From Micromonospora chokoriensis (GTDB taxonomy: Bacteria > Actinomycetota > Actinomycetes > Mycobacteriales > Micromonosporaceae): a stretch of 64,000 nucleotides of DNA. Each line of letters starts with the position of its first letter. Positions within the stretch are counted from its first letter, which is position 1. The stretch is from positions 1 through 64,000 of the forward strand of contig NZ_JOAN01000027.1 of assembly GCF_000718555.1 (NCBI RefSeq), given 5' to 3'. The position numbers and the translations under genes are program-made. Below, in pieces: positions 1-8,974 of the stretch. The notes under the pieces are model-generated. The model did not search any database. It had not been told where the DNA came from and saw only the letters and a program-made list of their open reading frames with translations.

Positions 1-3
1 GAC

Positions 4-63
4 TTGTGGTGCCCGACGTCAGGTGAAATACGGCTTTCACACCCCACCACAACTCCATGATCG
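4..63. repeat. Palindromic intergenic repeat, left edge cut by the window
   Basis: Arms TTGTGGTG (4-11) and CACCACAA (45-52) are inverted, and the right arm continues as CTCCATGATCG to 63. The same right arm occurs in the repeat at 52739-52807, so this is a dispersed element, not a gene-specific terminator. The matching outer part of the left arm would lie before base 1. I recall similar intergenic palindromes from Micromonospora genomes but could not check this. Confidence 0.55.
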
Positions 64-120
64 ACGCGGCCGGGGCGGGCGGGGAAGGGCTACGCGGGGA
101 GAGGGCTGGGCGGGGAGGGG

Positions 121-735
121 TCAGGTCGTTGGGGACTTGGCTAGTAGTTCGGCTAGGCGGTCTAGCTGCGCCGGGTCGGACAGGGCTGAGCCGACGGCCA
201 CCACGCGTACGCCTGCTCTTAGGAACGCTCCCGCGTTGCCCGCGTCCAGGCCGCCGGTCGCGACGAAGCGCAACTGCGGCAGCGGGCCGGCCACGGCCTT
301 GAACCAGGCTGGTCCGAGGGAGATCGCGGGGAACGCCTTGAGCCAGGTGAGGCCGTGCCGCAGCGCCTGCTGGGCCTCGGTGGGGGTGGCCACACCGGGC
401 AGGTGCGGCAGGCCACGCGCGGCGGCGGCGTCGGCGACCGCGAGGTCCAGGCCAGGCGCGACGGTGAACCGGGCGCCCGCGTCGGCCGCCGCGGCGACCT
501 GCTCGACGTCGAGCACGGTGCCGGCACCGACTATCCGGTCGCGCTCGGCCCCCGCCTCAACGGCGGCCTTCAGCGATGGCACCGCGTCGGCGGTGGCCAC
601 CGGGACCTCCACCACGTCGATGCCGAGATCCCAGGCACGCCCGGCGAGCCGAACGGTCTCGGCGACCGGCAGGCCGCGCAGGATCGCCATCACCCGCGCG
701 CCGCCGAAGATGTGGTCGAAGTCCAGTGTGGTCAT
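121..735 (-). CDS. eda: 2-dehydro-3-deoxy-6-phosphogluconate aldolase (KDPG/KHG aldolase)
   Basis: Class I aldolase that splits 2-keto-3-deoxy-6-phosphogluconate into pyruvate and glyceraldehyde 3-phosphate. About 204 residues, normal for the family. The family landmarks are visible: AILRG near the N-terminus, VVEVP, GAGTVLD, the Schiff-base lysine in TWLKAFPA, and FVATGGL near the C-terminus. The ATG at 735 is chosen over the one at 747 because GGAG lies six bases upstream of it. It follows a PfkB sugar kinase on the same strand after about 67 bases, so the two probably form a keto-deoxy-sugar catabolic operon (kinase then aldolase). A cytoplasmic enzyme; the natural sugar is not identifiable from sequence. 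Confidence 0.9.
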   Translation of the reverse strand: MTTLDFDHIFGGARVMAILRGLPVAETVRLAGRAWDLGIDVVEVPVATADAVPSLKAAVEAGAERDRIVGAGTVLDVEQVAAAADAGARFTVAPGLDLAVADAAAARGLPHLPGVATPTEAQQALRHGLTWLKAFPAISLGPAWFKAVAGPLPQLRFVATGGLDAGNAGAFLRAGVRVVAVGSALSDPAQLDRLAELLAKSPTT

Positions 736-802
736 GGTGCACTCCATCCGAGGTCACGGTGAAACTGTTGCCGCTGACCGGGTCGAAGCCCGATAGCTCG
801 AC

Positions 803-1828
803 TCAGGTAGTCGCCCGTAGCTCGCTCAGGTCGAGCGGCGACCAGGCCTCGGCGGGGGCGTCGATCAGCTTCTCGAACCAGGCCCACGCCGGCACCGGGG
901 CGTTGTCGCCGCTGCTGGTCAACGCCTGCGCCGCGACGAGATGACCGAGGCGCAGCCGCCGCACGGGGTCGAGGCCGCGCAGCAGCCCGGCCAGGTAGCC
1001 GGCGGCGAAGGCGTCTCCGGCGCCGACCGGCTCCACCACCGGCACCCGGGGAGCGGGCACGAAGACCGGTTCGGCGTCGCGCAGCAGCGCGGTGGCACCC
1101 ACCGCGCCGTCCTTGACCACCACCGTCTCCGGCCCGGGCAACACCCGGCGTACGGCCGTCGGGTCGGTGCAGCCCCACAGGGTTTGCGCCTCGTCCTGCC
1201 CGACGAAGACGAGGTCACAGCGGTTGGCGAGGTCGCGCAGCACCGGCGCGGCCTGCTCGGCCGACCACAGCCGGGCCCGGTGGTTGACGTCGAAGCTGAC
1301 CAGCGCCTCCGCCAGCGGCCGGTCGGTCACCGCGTGCTCGACAAGCGCCCGGCAGGAGGCGGAGAGCGCCGGTGTGATCCCGGACAGGTGCAGCACGCGG
1401 GCACCGACCAGGCCCGGGTCGGCAAGCGTGGCGGGGTCCATCCGGGCGGCCGCCGACCCAGCCCGGTAGTAGTGCACGGCCGTCCCCTGCGGGGCCGGGT
1501 CCTTGACGTACAGGCCGGTGGGGGCGGTCGGGTCCACGCACACCTGGTCCACGCGGACGCCGGCGGCGGCGACGTGCCGGACGACGGCCCGGCCGAAGGG
1601 GTCGTCGCCGACCCGGCTCACCCAGGTCACCCGGTGCCCCAGGCGAGCCAGGTAGCCAGCCACGTTGGACTCCGCGCCGCCGACCGAGATGGCGACCCGT
1701 TCGGCATGCTCCAACGACTCACCTGGCACGGGGCAGAGCACCACCATCGTCTCCCCCACCGCGGCCACCTCGACCGGCCGGAAGCCGGCCGGGGCACTCG
1801 CCTGGTCAGGACGGAGATCGGTCGGCAT
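803..1828 (-). CDS. kdgK: PfkB-family sugar kinase, probably 2-keto-3-deoxygluconate kinase
   Basis: Ribokinase/PfkB-fold kinase of about 341 residues. It has the N-terminal VGETMVVL strand, the GGAESNVAGYLARLG sugar-binding segment, and the C-terminal PVGAGDAFAAGYLAG motif with the catalytic aspartate and anion hole. KDG kinase is inferred from the adjacent downstream KDPG aldolase gene; together they would turn 2-keto-3-deoxygluconate into pyruvate and glyceraldehyde 3-phosphate. Start chosen at the ATG (1828), with AGGA ten bases upstream; a GTG at 1837 lies too close to that site. The alternative is another sugar kinase of the family (fructose- or ribose-type), which motifs alone cannot exclude. 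Confidence 0.8.
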   Translation of the reverse strand: MPTDLRPDQASAPAGFRPVEVAAVGETMVVLCPVPGESLEHAERVAISVGGAESNVAGYLARLGHRVTWVSRVGDDPFGRAVVRHVAAAGVRVDQVCVDPTAPTGLYVKDPAPQGTAVHYYRAGSAAARMDPATLADPGLVGARVLHLSGITPALSASCRALVEHAVTDRPLAEALVSFDVNHRARLWSAEQAAPVLRDLANRCDLVFVGQDEAQTLWGCTDPTAVRRVLPGPETVVVKDGAVGATALLRDAEPVFVPAPRVPVVEPVGAGDAFAAGYLAGLLRGLDPVRRLRLGHLVAAQALTSSGDNAPVPAWAWFEKLIDAPAEAWSPLDLSELRATT

Positions 1829-1923
1829 CGGGCACACGTCCTCGCGGCGGGGGTCCTGGGCGACGCCGAGCCTAGGTGTCCCGCGCGGGAGCGGGCAACC
1901 CGTCGTACGTCACATGTTGGCGC

Positions 1924-2775
1924 TCAGGGCAACGTCAGCCCGTACGCGGCCAGCACCTCCGCGATCGGCTGGTAGTAGGTGGTGCCGCCGGCGGTGCAGT
2001 TGCCGGTGCCGCCGGAGAGGATGCCGAGGATGGTGCCGGTGGACGCCACGTAGAGCGGTCCGCCACTGTCTCCCGGCTCGGCGCAGATGTTGGTGCGGAT
2101 CAGGCCGTAGATCACGCCGGTGGAGTAGTTGACGGTCTGGTTGAGGCCGGTGACGGTGCCGCAGCGCACCCCGGTGGTGGTGCCGCTGCGGCACACCGCC
2201 TGACCGATGTACGCGTTGCCGGGCCCGTTGATGGTCAGCAGGCCGGGGTAGGTGTAGACCGCGCTCGGATGGGCGATCCGGCCGGTGTAGCGGATCAGCC
2301 CGTAGTCGTTGGTGGGGTAACTGGTGGCGGTGCGGGTGCCGAGCACGGTGCTCTGGGCGCTGTCGGCGTACCAGGTGGCGGCGGCGATGGTGCAGTGCCC
2401 GGCGGTGACCACGTAGTAGGTGCTGCCGCTGCGCACGTTCGCGCCGAGCGAGCAGCGCGCGCCGCCGCCGTAGATGCCCTGCCCGCCCGCGATCAGGGGG
2501 CGCAGCGTGCCGGGCTCGTGCCGTAGCAGCACCCTGGCCCGGTCGGCCACCGCCCGCAGCGCCGTGAGTTCGGCGGGGGCCACGGTGTCGTCGACGGTGA
2601 GGGTCATCCGGCCGGTGGCGGGGTCGAGACCCCAGGCGGTGCCCGCGGTGCGTACCCCGGCCAGCACGGCCGCCGGGTCGGCGGAGGCCCGGTCGGGGAC
2701 GGCGGCCTGCGCCGCGCCAGGCGCGACGAGCAGGAGAGCGGTCAGGACGAGGGCGATCAGCGGGAAGCGACGCAT
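1924..2775 (-). CDS. Secreted S1-family (streptogrisin/alpha-lytic-like) serine protease
   Basis: A 283-residue preproprotein. Residues 1-24 form a Sec signal peptide ending AQA; about 70 residues follow that are likely a short propeptide; the protease domain starts around residue 97. The catalytic triad is visible: His127 in VVTAGHC, Asp157 in TNDYGL, Ser237 in GDSGGP. Cysteines at the usual streptogrisin positions (108/128, 195/205, 231/260) could form three disulfides. It stands alone, divergent from the LtrA-like gene with about 170 bp between them. Probable role: extracellular protein degradation. Confidence 0.9.
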   Translation of the reverse strand: MRRFPLIALVLTALLLVAPGAAQAAVPDRASADPAAVLAGVRTAGTAWGLDPATGRMTLTVDDTVAPAELTALRAVADRARVLLRHEPGTLRPLIAGGQGIYGGGARCSLGANVRSGSTYYVVTAGHCTIAAATWYADSAQSTVLGTRTATSYPTNDYGLIRYTGRIAHPSAVYTYPGLLTINGPGNAYIGQAVCRSGTTTGVRCGTVTGLNQTVNYSTGVIYGLIRTNICAEPGDSGGPLYVASTGTILGILSGGTGNCTAGGTTYYQPIAEVLAAYGLTLP

Positions 2776-2947
2776 CCGAACCTCCGAAGAGATCGAGATT
2801 GATGGATGCGGTCAAGCATCGCCCGGTGTCCGGCGCGGTGGCAACCTCCAGCCGCCCTCTTCCCCACCCGGCGGGAATCACCGATCCGGGGACGGCCCGC
2901 GCCGACACCGCCGATAATTCCTCGGGAGACGCGGCGGGAGGCCGGGC

Positions 2948-4129
2948 ATGACCACCAAAGGGAATGCGGCGCTGGTACGCCGGCTGGACGGGTCGACCCG
3001 GGCAACACTGCTGGAGTTGCTCTTCGACGTAGTCTTCGTGGCCGCCCTCGCACTGACATCGAAACTGTTGTCCGAAGAGCTCTCCTGGTCCGGCGGTGCC
3101 AAGCTGCTGCTGATGCTGACCGCCGTCTGGTGGACGTGGTCGGTCACCACGACCACGACCGAGTTCTACGATCCGCAGCAACGCCCGATCCAGGCCATCC
3201 TGATGATCGCCATGGTCGGGTCGGTGGGGATGGCGGCATCGCTACCGATGGTCAGCATCGGGCACCTGCTGCTCTTCGTGATCTCGTACGTCGGCACGCA
3301 CGTGATTCGCTGCATCATCCTGGTGACCGCCTTGCACCGGCAGGGGCACCGGACGGCCAGGGAGCGGGCCACCCGGTTTCTCTTCTGGTTCACGGTGTCC
3401 GGCGTCTTCTGGGTCCTCGGTGCGCTGTCAGAGACTCCGAACTGGGGGCTCTGGACGATCGCCATAACGATCGACCTGGTCGCCGGGGCAGCCCGCTACC
3501 CCACACCCTGGCTGGGCCGGGTGCCGCTCGTGCAGTACGGACGGACCACCGAGCACCTGGGCGAGCGGTACCAACAGTTCATTATCCTGGCCCTCGGCGA
3601 CATCATCCTGTTGCCGACGCTGCAGGTCAGCCGGGGCCATCTCGACCACCTCCGGCTCGCCTCCCTGCTCTGCGCCTTTGCCACCATGCTGCTGCTCTGG
3701 CAGATCTACGTCTTCCGCGCCGGCGAGTTGTTGGTGGCGGCCGGGTCCCACGGGAGCCGGGCAACGCGACTGGCCCCGTTCACCCATCTGGTCATGCTGG
3801 CCGGCGTGGCCAGTACTGCCGCCACCTTCGACCTGGTCGTCAGCAGGCCGACCGGAACGACGCCGGTGCCGTGGCTCGTCCTGATCATCACCGGCCCGAC
3901 GCTGTTCGTGGTCGGCCGCGTCCTCTTCACCCTGGCGGTGTCGTGGGTCATGCCGTGGCGGCGAATTGCCTGGCAGCTCCTGCCGCTGCTGGTGCTGCCG
4001 TGGGCCGGCGGCTGGCCGCCGGTGCTGGTAGCCACGATCGTGGCGCTCGGGTTGGCCGGTCACATCTTGTTTCCCGGAGCGGCCCGGGAGACCACGCCGG
4101 GCCTGCGGCTGCGGCAACCCGACGACTGA
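2948..4129 (+). CDS. Low-temperature-requirement A (LtrA) family membrane protein
   Basis: A 393-residue multi-pass membrane protein with about ten hydrophobic segments. The N-terminal ATLLELLFDVVFVAAL and the conserved ERYQQFIILALGDIIL segment identify the LtrA family, described in Listeria for growth in the cold; biochemical function is unknown. GGAGG sits six bases before the ATG. It converges with the nucleosidase gene, the stops being only about ten bases apart, so a shared bidirectional terminator or antisense read-through is likely. Confidence 0.85.
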   Translation: MTTKGNAALVRRLDGSTRATLLELLFDVVFVAALALTSKLLSEELSWSGGAKLLLMLTAVWWTWSVTTTTTEFYDPQQRPIQAILMIAMVGSVGMAASLPMVSIGHLLLFVISYVGTHVIRCIILVTALHRQGHRTARERATRFLFWFTVSGVFWVLGALSETPNWGLWTIAITIDLVAGAARYPTPWLGRVPLVQYGRTTEHLGERYQQFIILALGDIILLPTLQVSRGHLDHLRLASLLCAFATMLLLWQIYVFRAGELLVAAGSHGSRATRLAPFTHLVMLAGVASTAATFDLVVSRPTGTTPVPWLVLIITGPTLFVVGRVLFTLAVSWVMPWRRIAWQLLPLLVLPWAGGWPPVLVATIVALGLAGHILFPGAARETTPGLRLRQPDD

Positions 4130-4139
4130 CCTGGCACGC

Positions 4140-4712
4140 TCAGCCGACGTGTCGACCGACCCACTCGGCGAGGTCCCGCGCGCACGCGTCCACCGACTCC
4201 TGCCAGGTCCGGGCCGCACCCTCCCCGGCCTCGTCGCTGACCTGCTTGACCAGCCGGCACGGCACGCCGGCCTGCGCGGCGGCCCAGGCCACCGCGTACC
4301 CCTCCATGTCGACCAGGTCGGCGCGCTGCGCCAACCGGTCACGCGCGGCGTCGTCGGCCACGAAGGTGTCACCGGTGGCCAGCACCGCACCCTCGGTGGC
4401 CAGCGACAGCGGCGCCCCGTAGGTCTCGCCGGTGAGCGTCCGCAGCAGGTCGGTGTCCAGGTCGTGCTGGAGCACGGTGGCGACCTCGTGGATGCCGGTC
4501 CACCCGGGGCGCAACGCGCCGGCCGTACCCAGATTGAGCAGCAGGGAGGGTCGCGGCCCGGCGGCCAGCACGGCGGCCACCGCGCTGGCGGCGTTCACCT
4601 TGCCCATGCCGGTGAGCAGGACCGGCAGGTCGGGCGGCAGGTAGCACGCCTCCTCCCCGACGGCGAGCACCACCAGCGGACGATCGGCGCGGACCGTACC
4701 CCGAAGAATCAC
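4140..4712 (-). CDS. Nucleoside phosphorylase / MTA-SAH nucleosidase-like protein
   Basis: About 190 residues of the PNP/UDP phosphorylase superfamily. TGMGKVNAA forms the phosphate- or base-side loop, LNLGTAGAL follows, and VDMEGYAVAWAA carries the Met-Glu pair that binds the ribose. DEAGEGAARTW near the C-terminus supplies the base-binding Asp. Short for the family, so probably a hydrolase (nucleosidase) rather than a phosphorylase. I place the start at the GTG at 4712: the open frame goes on to 4796 but would then overlap the Hsp70-like gene by 47 bp. No clear ribosome site was found, so the start is uncertain. The substrate (methylthioadenosine, futalosine or other) cannot be told. Confidence 0.7.
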   Translation of the reverse strand: MILRGTVRADRPLVVLAVGEEACYLPPDLPVLLTGMGKVNAASAVAAVLAAGPRPSLLLNLGTAGALRPGWTGIHEVATVLQHDLDTDLLRTLTGETYGAPLSLATEGAVLATGDTFVADDAARDRLAQRADLVDMEGYAVAWAAAQAGVPCRLVKQVSDEAGEGAARTWQESVDACARDLAEWVGRHVG

Positions 4713-4749
4713 CGGAGCATCGTACGAGTCGGCCCGTCGGCCGCTGACA

Positions 4750-7329
4750 TCAGTCGTCGGTGAAGCGGTACAGCACGAAGTCCTTCTCCGCGCCACAGGC
4801 GATCACCTGGGTGTTCCACGAGCAGGATGAGCTGCGAACATCCTTCAACTCGCCCAACTCGTCGACCTCCCCGGACTCGGCCCACACGCCGGCCAGCACG
4901 CGGTTGTCCGCGACCACGCTGGGCGCCTTGGCGAAGACCAGCAGGTTGCCCTCGTCCAGGCGGACCCCCACCCCGTCCCGGTCCCGTAGCACCGGCTTGC
5001 CGGCGGCGTCGTACAGGGTGACGGACGGCTGCGGGGACTCCCGCTGGGCAAGCACCTGCTCACCAAACGGGACGAGGCCGGTCACGCCCGGCGTCGACCA
5101 CTGGATCGAGCGCTCACCCTCGGTGGCCGCCACCACCTCGGTGCGCTCGGCGTCACTGTTTGGCACCTGCAACAGGCACGCCCGCCGCGCACCGCACGCC
5201 ACCAGCTCCTTCGGGCGGTACTCGTCGTTCCCGGAGCGGTGCAGCACCACCGGCTCGGCGTCGGAACCCAGGTCGTACGCCAGCAGTTGGTAACCACCCT
5301 CGTTGGCGGCCACGTACAGGCGGTCCTCGTGCGCGACCACCAGGTCGTCGAGGTCCGCGACGCTGCCCCACTGCCGCAACACCGCACCGGATGCCATGTC
5401 GAGCAGCCGCACCGACCGGTCCGCACCGACCTGGACGAGTCGCCGCCCCTTGCCCGCCCACGGGTTGCGAGGCGTTCCGTCGAGGAAGGCTGGCCCGCCC
5501 GCCGCCTTCTCGGTGCCCACCGGTCGGACCACGGTACGGGCACCGGCGTACTGGTCGCGGGGGTTGGGCTGGGTCCACTTCGCCGAGCCGTCGGTCAGGC
5601 GCAAGCCGACCAGTTGGTCCGTGGCCCGGTCCACCAGCACCGCGGTGTCGTCGGCGAAGAAGACGTCGTCGTCGCCACGGACCGTGCGCTGCCAGCGCTG
5701 CTCGCCGGACCGACCGTCGAGGACGGCCAGCGGACGGGGAGTGCTGTCGCCCGACGCGTCGGCGAGGACCGCGACCGCTCCGGGGACGGCGATGATCGCA
5801 TCCCAGTCGTCGGCCCGCACGTCGGTCTGCTTACGCCACAGCTCGCGACCGTTGACCGCGTCGACGGCCACCACCTCCAGCCGGTCGTCCGGCAGCGGAA
5901 ACGCGAGGTAGGCGCGGTCGTCGAGCACCGCCGTCCACATGCCGGTCGGCCGCTCGGCGCCGGCCGACGGCCGGGACAGCTCGCGTAACGTCCCGAACTC
6001 CAGATCGGGGTAGCGGTCCCGGGTCAGGTAGAGCGTGGTCGCGGTGGCCACCCCGACCAGGGCCAGCACCGCGCCGAGCACCACCCAGCGCGCTCGCCGC
6101 CACCGCGGCACACCGGCCGCCGAGGGCGGAGTGACGGGGCTCGGCGCAGGCGGACTCACCGGACTCACCGCGCTCGGTGCGGGTAGCGGTTTGCGCAGCG
6201 GGAGGTCGGTCAGGGCGCCCTCGGCGACAGGTAACTCCGGCTGGTCCAGCACCGTCGGCGCGATCCCCAGCTCGGCGTGCAGCATGCGAGCCACCAGCGG
6301 GATCCGTGACGACCCGCCCACCAGGAACAGCCCGGCGAGCTGATCGGGGCGAAGGCCAGCGGCGGCAATCACCTCCCGGGCCCGCTGCACCGCCCGGTGC
6401 AGCAGCGGCGTAGCCACCCGCTCGACGTCCGCCCTGGTGAGTTGGACCGTCTCGGCCACTCCCGGCACCGCGACCGGCGCGACCGCAGACCGGGACAGGG
6501 TCTCCTTCGCACCTCGTACCTCGTCGGCGAGCCGCACCTGGTCGCGGCGCTGCGCCGGATCCGCCGGTCGGGTGAGCCGGGCCCACTGGGCGGCGTGCCG
6601 CGCACCGACCAACTCGCCGACCCGCTCCACAAGCGCGGCGTCGAGGTCCAGCCCGCCCAGGTCGGGCAGGCCGCCGTCGGCGACCACGCTGAAGCCGGAG
6701 TCACCCCAGGGGTCCGCACCCTCGTTGCGCAGCACCGCGACGTCGAGGGTGCCGCCACCGAAGTCGAACACCGCAATCGCGCCGCCGACCGGCACCGGAC
6801 GGTGCAGCACTTGCGTGTAGTACCGGGCGGCGGCCACCGGCTCCCGTAGCAGCCGAGTGCCCAGCGGCGTCGGCCCGGACAGGGTGTGCTCCGCCGCCTG
6901 CGGCCAGCCCGCCCGCAGCAGCGCGTCGGCGAGGACCTGCCGGCGCGTCGCGTCCCAGGCGGCCGGGCAGGTGAGCACGGCCGGGGGCAGGAAGCCCACA
7001 GCGTCTACCGCGGCCCGCGCGACCGAAGCCAGCACCGCGGCGAGCAGATCCGCCGGCGGGTACGCGTGCTCGCCGAGCCGTACGGTCGGCTCGTCCACCC
7101 GACGCTTCGGGTTCGCCTCGAACCGGGCCGGGTCCGCCTGCGCCAACCGTCGGGCGTCCCAGCCGGTGTGCAGGGTGCCGTCCGGGTCGGCATAGACGGC
7201 GGAGGGACTGAGCGGTTGACCGTCCATCAGCAGCGGACGGGTCCGCCCGTCCGGCCAGCGCAGCACCGCGACCGTGTTGGAGGTGCCGAGGTCGACGCCG
7301 AGAGCGAAACCCTCGTGCTGGCCTGCCAT
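4750..7329 (-). CDS. Hsp70-family ATPase fused to a transmembrane segment and a PQQ-like beta-propeller
   Basis: An 859-residue protein. The N-terminal ~370 residues have the actin/Hsp70 ATPase motifs: VDLGTSNT at 12-19, a phosphate-2 motif FDFGGGTLDVAVL, and an adenosine motif LVGGSSRIPL. There is no Hsp70 peptide-binding domain. A proline-rich linker is followed by a transmembrane helix (RWVVLGAVLALVGVATATTLY, about 415-435) and some 420 residues of repeated strand blades (LDGRSGEQRW, VDAVNGRELW) typical of PQQ/WD-like propellers. This predicts an intracellular ATPase and an extracytoplasmic propeller, so a membrane signal or assembly device rather than a classical chaperone. Similar proteins are known in actinobacteria; function is not established. 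No grpE or dnaJ nearby. Confidence 0.8.
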   Translation of the reverse strand: MAGQHEGFALGVDLGTSNTVAVLRWPDGRTRPLLMDGQPLSPSAVYADPDGTLHTGWDARRLAQADPARFEANPKRRVDEPTVRLGEHAYPPADLLAAVLASVARAAVDAVGFLPPAVLTCPAAWDATRRQVLADALLRAGWPQAAEHTLSGPTPLGTRLLREPVAAARYYTQVLHRPVPVGGAIAVFDFGGGTLDVAVLRNEGADPWGDSGFSVVADGGLPDLGGLDLDAALVERVGELVGARHAAQWARLTRPADPAQRRDQVRLADEVRGAKETLSRSAVAPVAVPGVAETVQLTRADVERVATPLLHRAVQRAREVIAAAGLRPDQLAGLFLVGGSSRIPLVARMLHAELGIAPTVLDQPELPVAEGALTDLPLRKPLPAPSAVSPVSPPAPSPVTPPSAAGVPRWRRARWVVLGAVLALVGVATATTLYLTRDRYPDLEFGTLRELSRPSAGAERPTGMWTAVLDDRAYLAFPLPDDRLEVVAVDAVNGRELWRKQTDVRADDWDAIIAVPGAVAVLADASGDSTPRPLAVLDGRSGEQRWQRTVRGDDDVFFADDTAVLVDRATDQLVGLRLTDGSAKWTQPNPRDQYAGARTVVRPVGTEKAAGGPAFLDGTPRNPWAGKGRRLVQVGADRSVRLLDMASGAVLRQWGSVADLDDLVVAHEDRLYVAANEGGYQLLAYDLGSDAEPVVLHRSGNDEYRPKELVACGARRACLLQVPNSDAERTEVVAATEGERSIQWSTPGVTGLVPFGEQVLAQRESPQPSVTLYDAAGKPVLRDRDGVGVRLDEGNLLVFAKAPSVVADNRVLAGVWAESGEVDELGELKDVRSSSCSWNTQVIACGAEKDFVLYRFTDD

Positions 7330-7431
7330 TGCCCGATACCTCCGCCGCGACGAGGGGAACTCGACTGCGCATCGTACGCACGCCGCACCGCACCGCTGAT
7401 CACACGGTCCGGGGTGGTCGGTGACGTCCGG

Positions 7432-7899
7432 TCAGTGAGTGGAGTGGGCGCCAACGACCTCGTCCGCGCTGGTCTCACCGGTCAGTTGGAAGCCGAGTGT
7501 CAGGTAGAACTGCTCCGGGCCGTCCGGCCCCGGCTTCCACGTCGTGTAGACGCGGTCGTGCCCACGTCGGCGGGCCTCGTCGCGGACGGCCTGCACCGCG
7601 AAGCGGCCGTACCCCCGGCCCTGGTGGTCGGCAGCGATGTTCAGCCGCCACAGGCCCGAGCGCAGATCGTCGGGCTGGGCCGGGTCCCACACGATGTCGA
7701 AGAAGCCCATCAGGAAGCCGACGATCTCGTCATCCTCGACGACCAGACGCGGCCACGCGATCTCGGGCTGCGCGTACGCCTCGGCGAGGGACCAGGCGAC
7801 CGGAGTGCAGTAATTCTCCTGGTCGGGTCGCACGGCCAGCCGGCACGCGGCCTCAACGTTGTCCTGAGTGATCTTCACCAGTCGCGGCACGCCCGTCAC
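7432..7899 (-). CDS. GNAT-family N-acetyltransferase (spermidine/diamine-type)
   Basis: About 155 residues with the GNAT core: VVEDDEIVGFLMGFFD strand pair, LWRLNIAADHQGRGYGRFAVQAV with the acetyl-CoA P-loop (Q/R-x-x-G-x-G/A) and a C-terminal FYLTLGFQLTGE. The N-terminal KITQDNVEAACRLAV and the following PVAWSLAEAY resemble diamine/spermidine acetyltransferases of the BltD/SpeG type, so a polyamine substrate is plausible but inferred. The GTG at 7899 is preferred because GGAG lies six to seven bases upstream; the longer frame to 7950 would overlap the upstream OmpA-like gene. Confidence 0.8.
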   Translation of the reverse strand: MTGVPRLVKITQDNVEAACRLAVRPDQENYCTPVAWSLAEAYAQPEIAWPRLVVEDDEIVGFLMGFFDIVWDPAQPDDLRSGLWRLNIAADHQGRGYGRFAVQAVRDEARRRGHDRVYTTWKPGPDGPEQFYLTLGFQLTGETSADEVVGAHSTH

Positions 7900-7933
7900 C
7901 TTAGCTCCGTAACAGGCGTGCGGCCCGACATCG

Positions 7934-8974
7934 TCATGAGCGACCGTCACCGGTGAGCAGCTCTACCCGTCGATTCTCGGCGCGGTTGGCCGCGGAGGTG
8001 TCGGGGACCTTGAGCCGCGTCTCCCCGTACCCGGTGGCGGTGAGCCGGTCGGCGGCGACGCCGTGCGCGGCCAGGAAGTCCCGCACCGCCTCGGCCCGCG
8101 CGCGGCTGAGAACGAGGTTCGACTCGGCCGAACCGGTGGCGTCGGTGTGACCCTCGATCCGCAGCCGGGTGCTCGGATTGGCCTTGAGGAGCCAGCTCAC
8201 CGTGACCAGGCTCGCCTTGGAGGTAGTGGTGAGTGAATCACCGCCGGAGGCGAAGGTGAGCTGCGGCAGGTCGCGCAGTTGCTGCGCAACGTCCGGAATC
8301 GCGAGCTGGTCGACGACCGGAGCGCCGGTTGCCCGAGCCGCCGTCAGCACCGTGTTCTTGTGCGCCTCGGAGGAGACCGTGCCACTCACGGTCAACGTGC
8401 CGCCGTCGAGCCGCACCGTCGCACCGGTGGCGCGGTGGCCGATCGCGCGCAGCACGTCCGCCAAGCCGGGTAGCGCGGCATCGGTCACGCCGGCGTCGAC
8501 CGTGAGGCGGTCCTCGACACTCTCGGCACCGAGGGTGGCGGCTGCGCCGACCAGCGCGGTTCGCGCGCTCTCGCTGGGCACGGTGCCACTGACCGATGCC
8601 GTGCCGTGGCCCATCACCACAAGCGCCGACGGTGGTACGAGCACCGGCTTCGCTGGCGCGGGAGGCACCTGCGCTTCGGCGGCCCGTACGCCTTCCAGCG
8701 GCCGGACGATGTCGAGCGCCTGTTCCGCTTCGGCGGGCGAGCCCGCCGTGAGCCGTCCATCGCGGCCGGTGAAGGTGACCCGCACGTCGGAGAGGCCGGC
8801 CGAGTGCAACGCCTGCGTCGAGCGCTGGGTCAGATCGGCCTCCATCCGGTGCCGGTTCGGTAGCTGCTGCGCGGTCATCAGCACACCCAGACCGAGCACG
8901 GCCACGATCAGGCCGACCAGGGGCCGGAAGCGGCGCTTGTTGTTCGACTTGTTCAGCTTCCAGTTCTGCAGCAT
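7934..8974 (-). CDS. OmpA-family protein with N-terminal membrane anchor and BON-like repeats
   Basis: A 346-residue protein. One transmembrane helix (about 17-35) follows a basic N-terminus. The middle holds two or three repeats of the BON/oligomerisation type (ASVSGTVPSESARTAL and LTVSGTVSSEAHKNTV). The C-terminal ~110 residues form an OmpA peptidoglycan-binding domain with IEGHTDATGSAESNLVLS and AANRAENRRVEL. Similar in plan to mycobacterial ArfA. It overlaps the upstream helix-hairpin-helix gene by one base (TGATG), so the pair is translationally coupled. Probable role: envelope protein linking membrane and cell wall. Confidence 0.85.
   Translation of the reverse strand: MLQNWKLNKSNNKRRFRPLVGLIVAVLGLGVLMTAQQLPNRHRMEADLTQRSTQALHSAGLSDVRVTFTGRDGRLTAGSPAEAEQALDIVRPLEGVRAAEAQVPPAPAKPVLVPPSALVVMGHGTASVSGTVPSESARTALVGAAATLGAESVEDRLTVDAGVTDAALPGLADVLRAIGHRATGATVRLDGGTLTVSGTVSSEAHKNTVLTAARATGAPVVDQLAIPDVAQQLRDLPQLTFASGGDSLTTTSKASLVTVSWLLKANPSTRLRIEGHTDATGSAESNLVLSRARAEAVRDFLAAHGVAADRLTATGYGETRLKVPDTSAANRAENRRVELLTGDGRS

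Noticed and set aside
1910..3181. 423-codon minus-strand frame
   Set aside because: Runs through the S1 protease gene in another frame and into the LtrA gene; no domain, Arg/His-rich.
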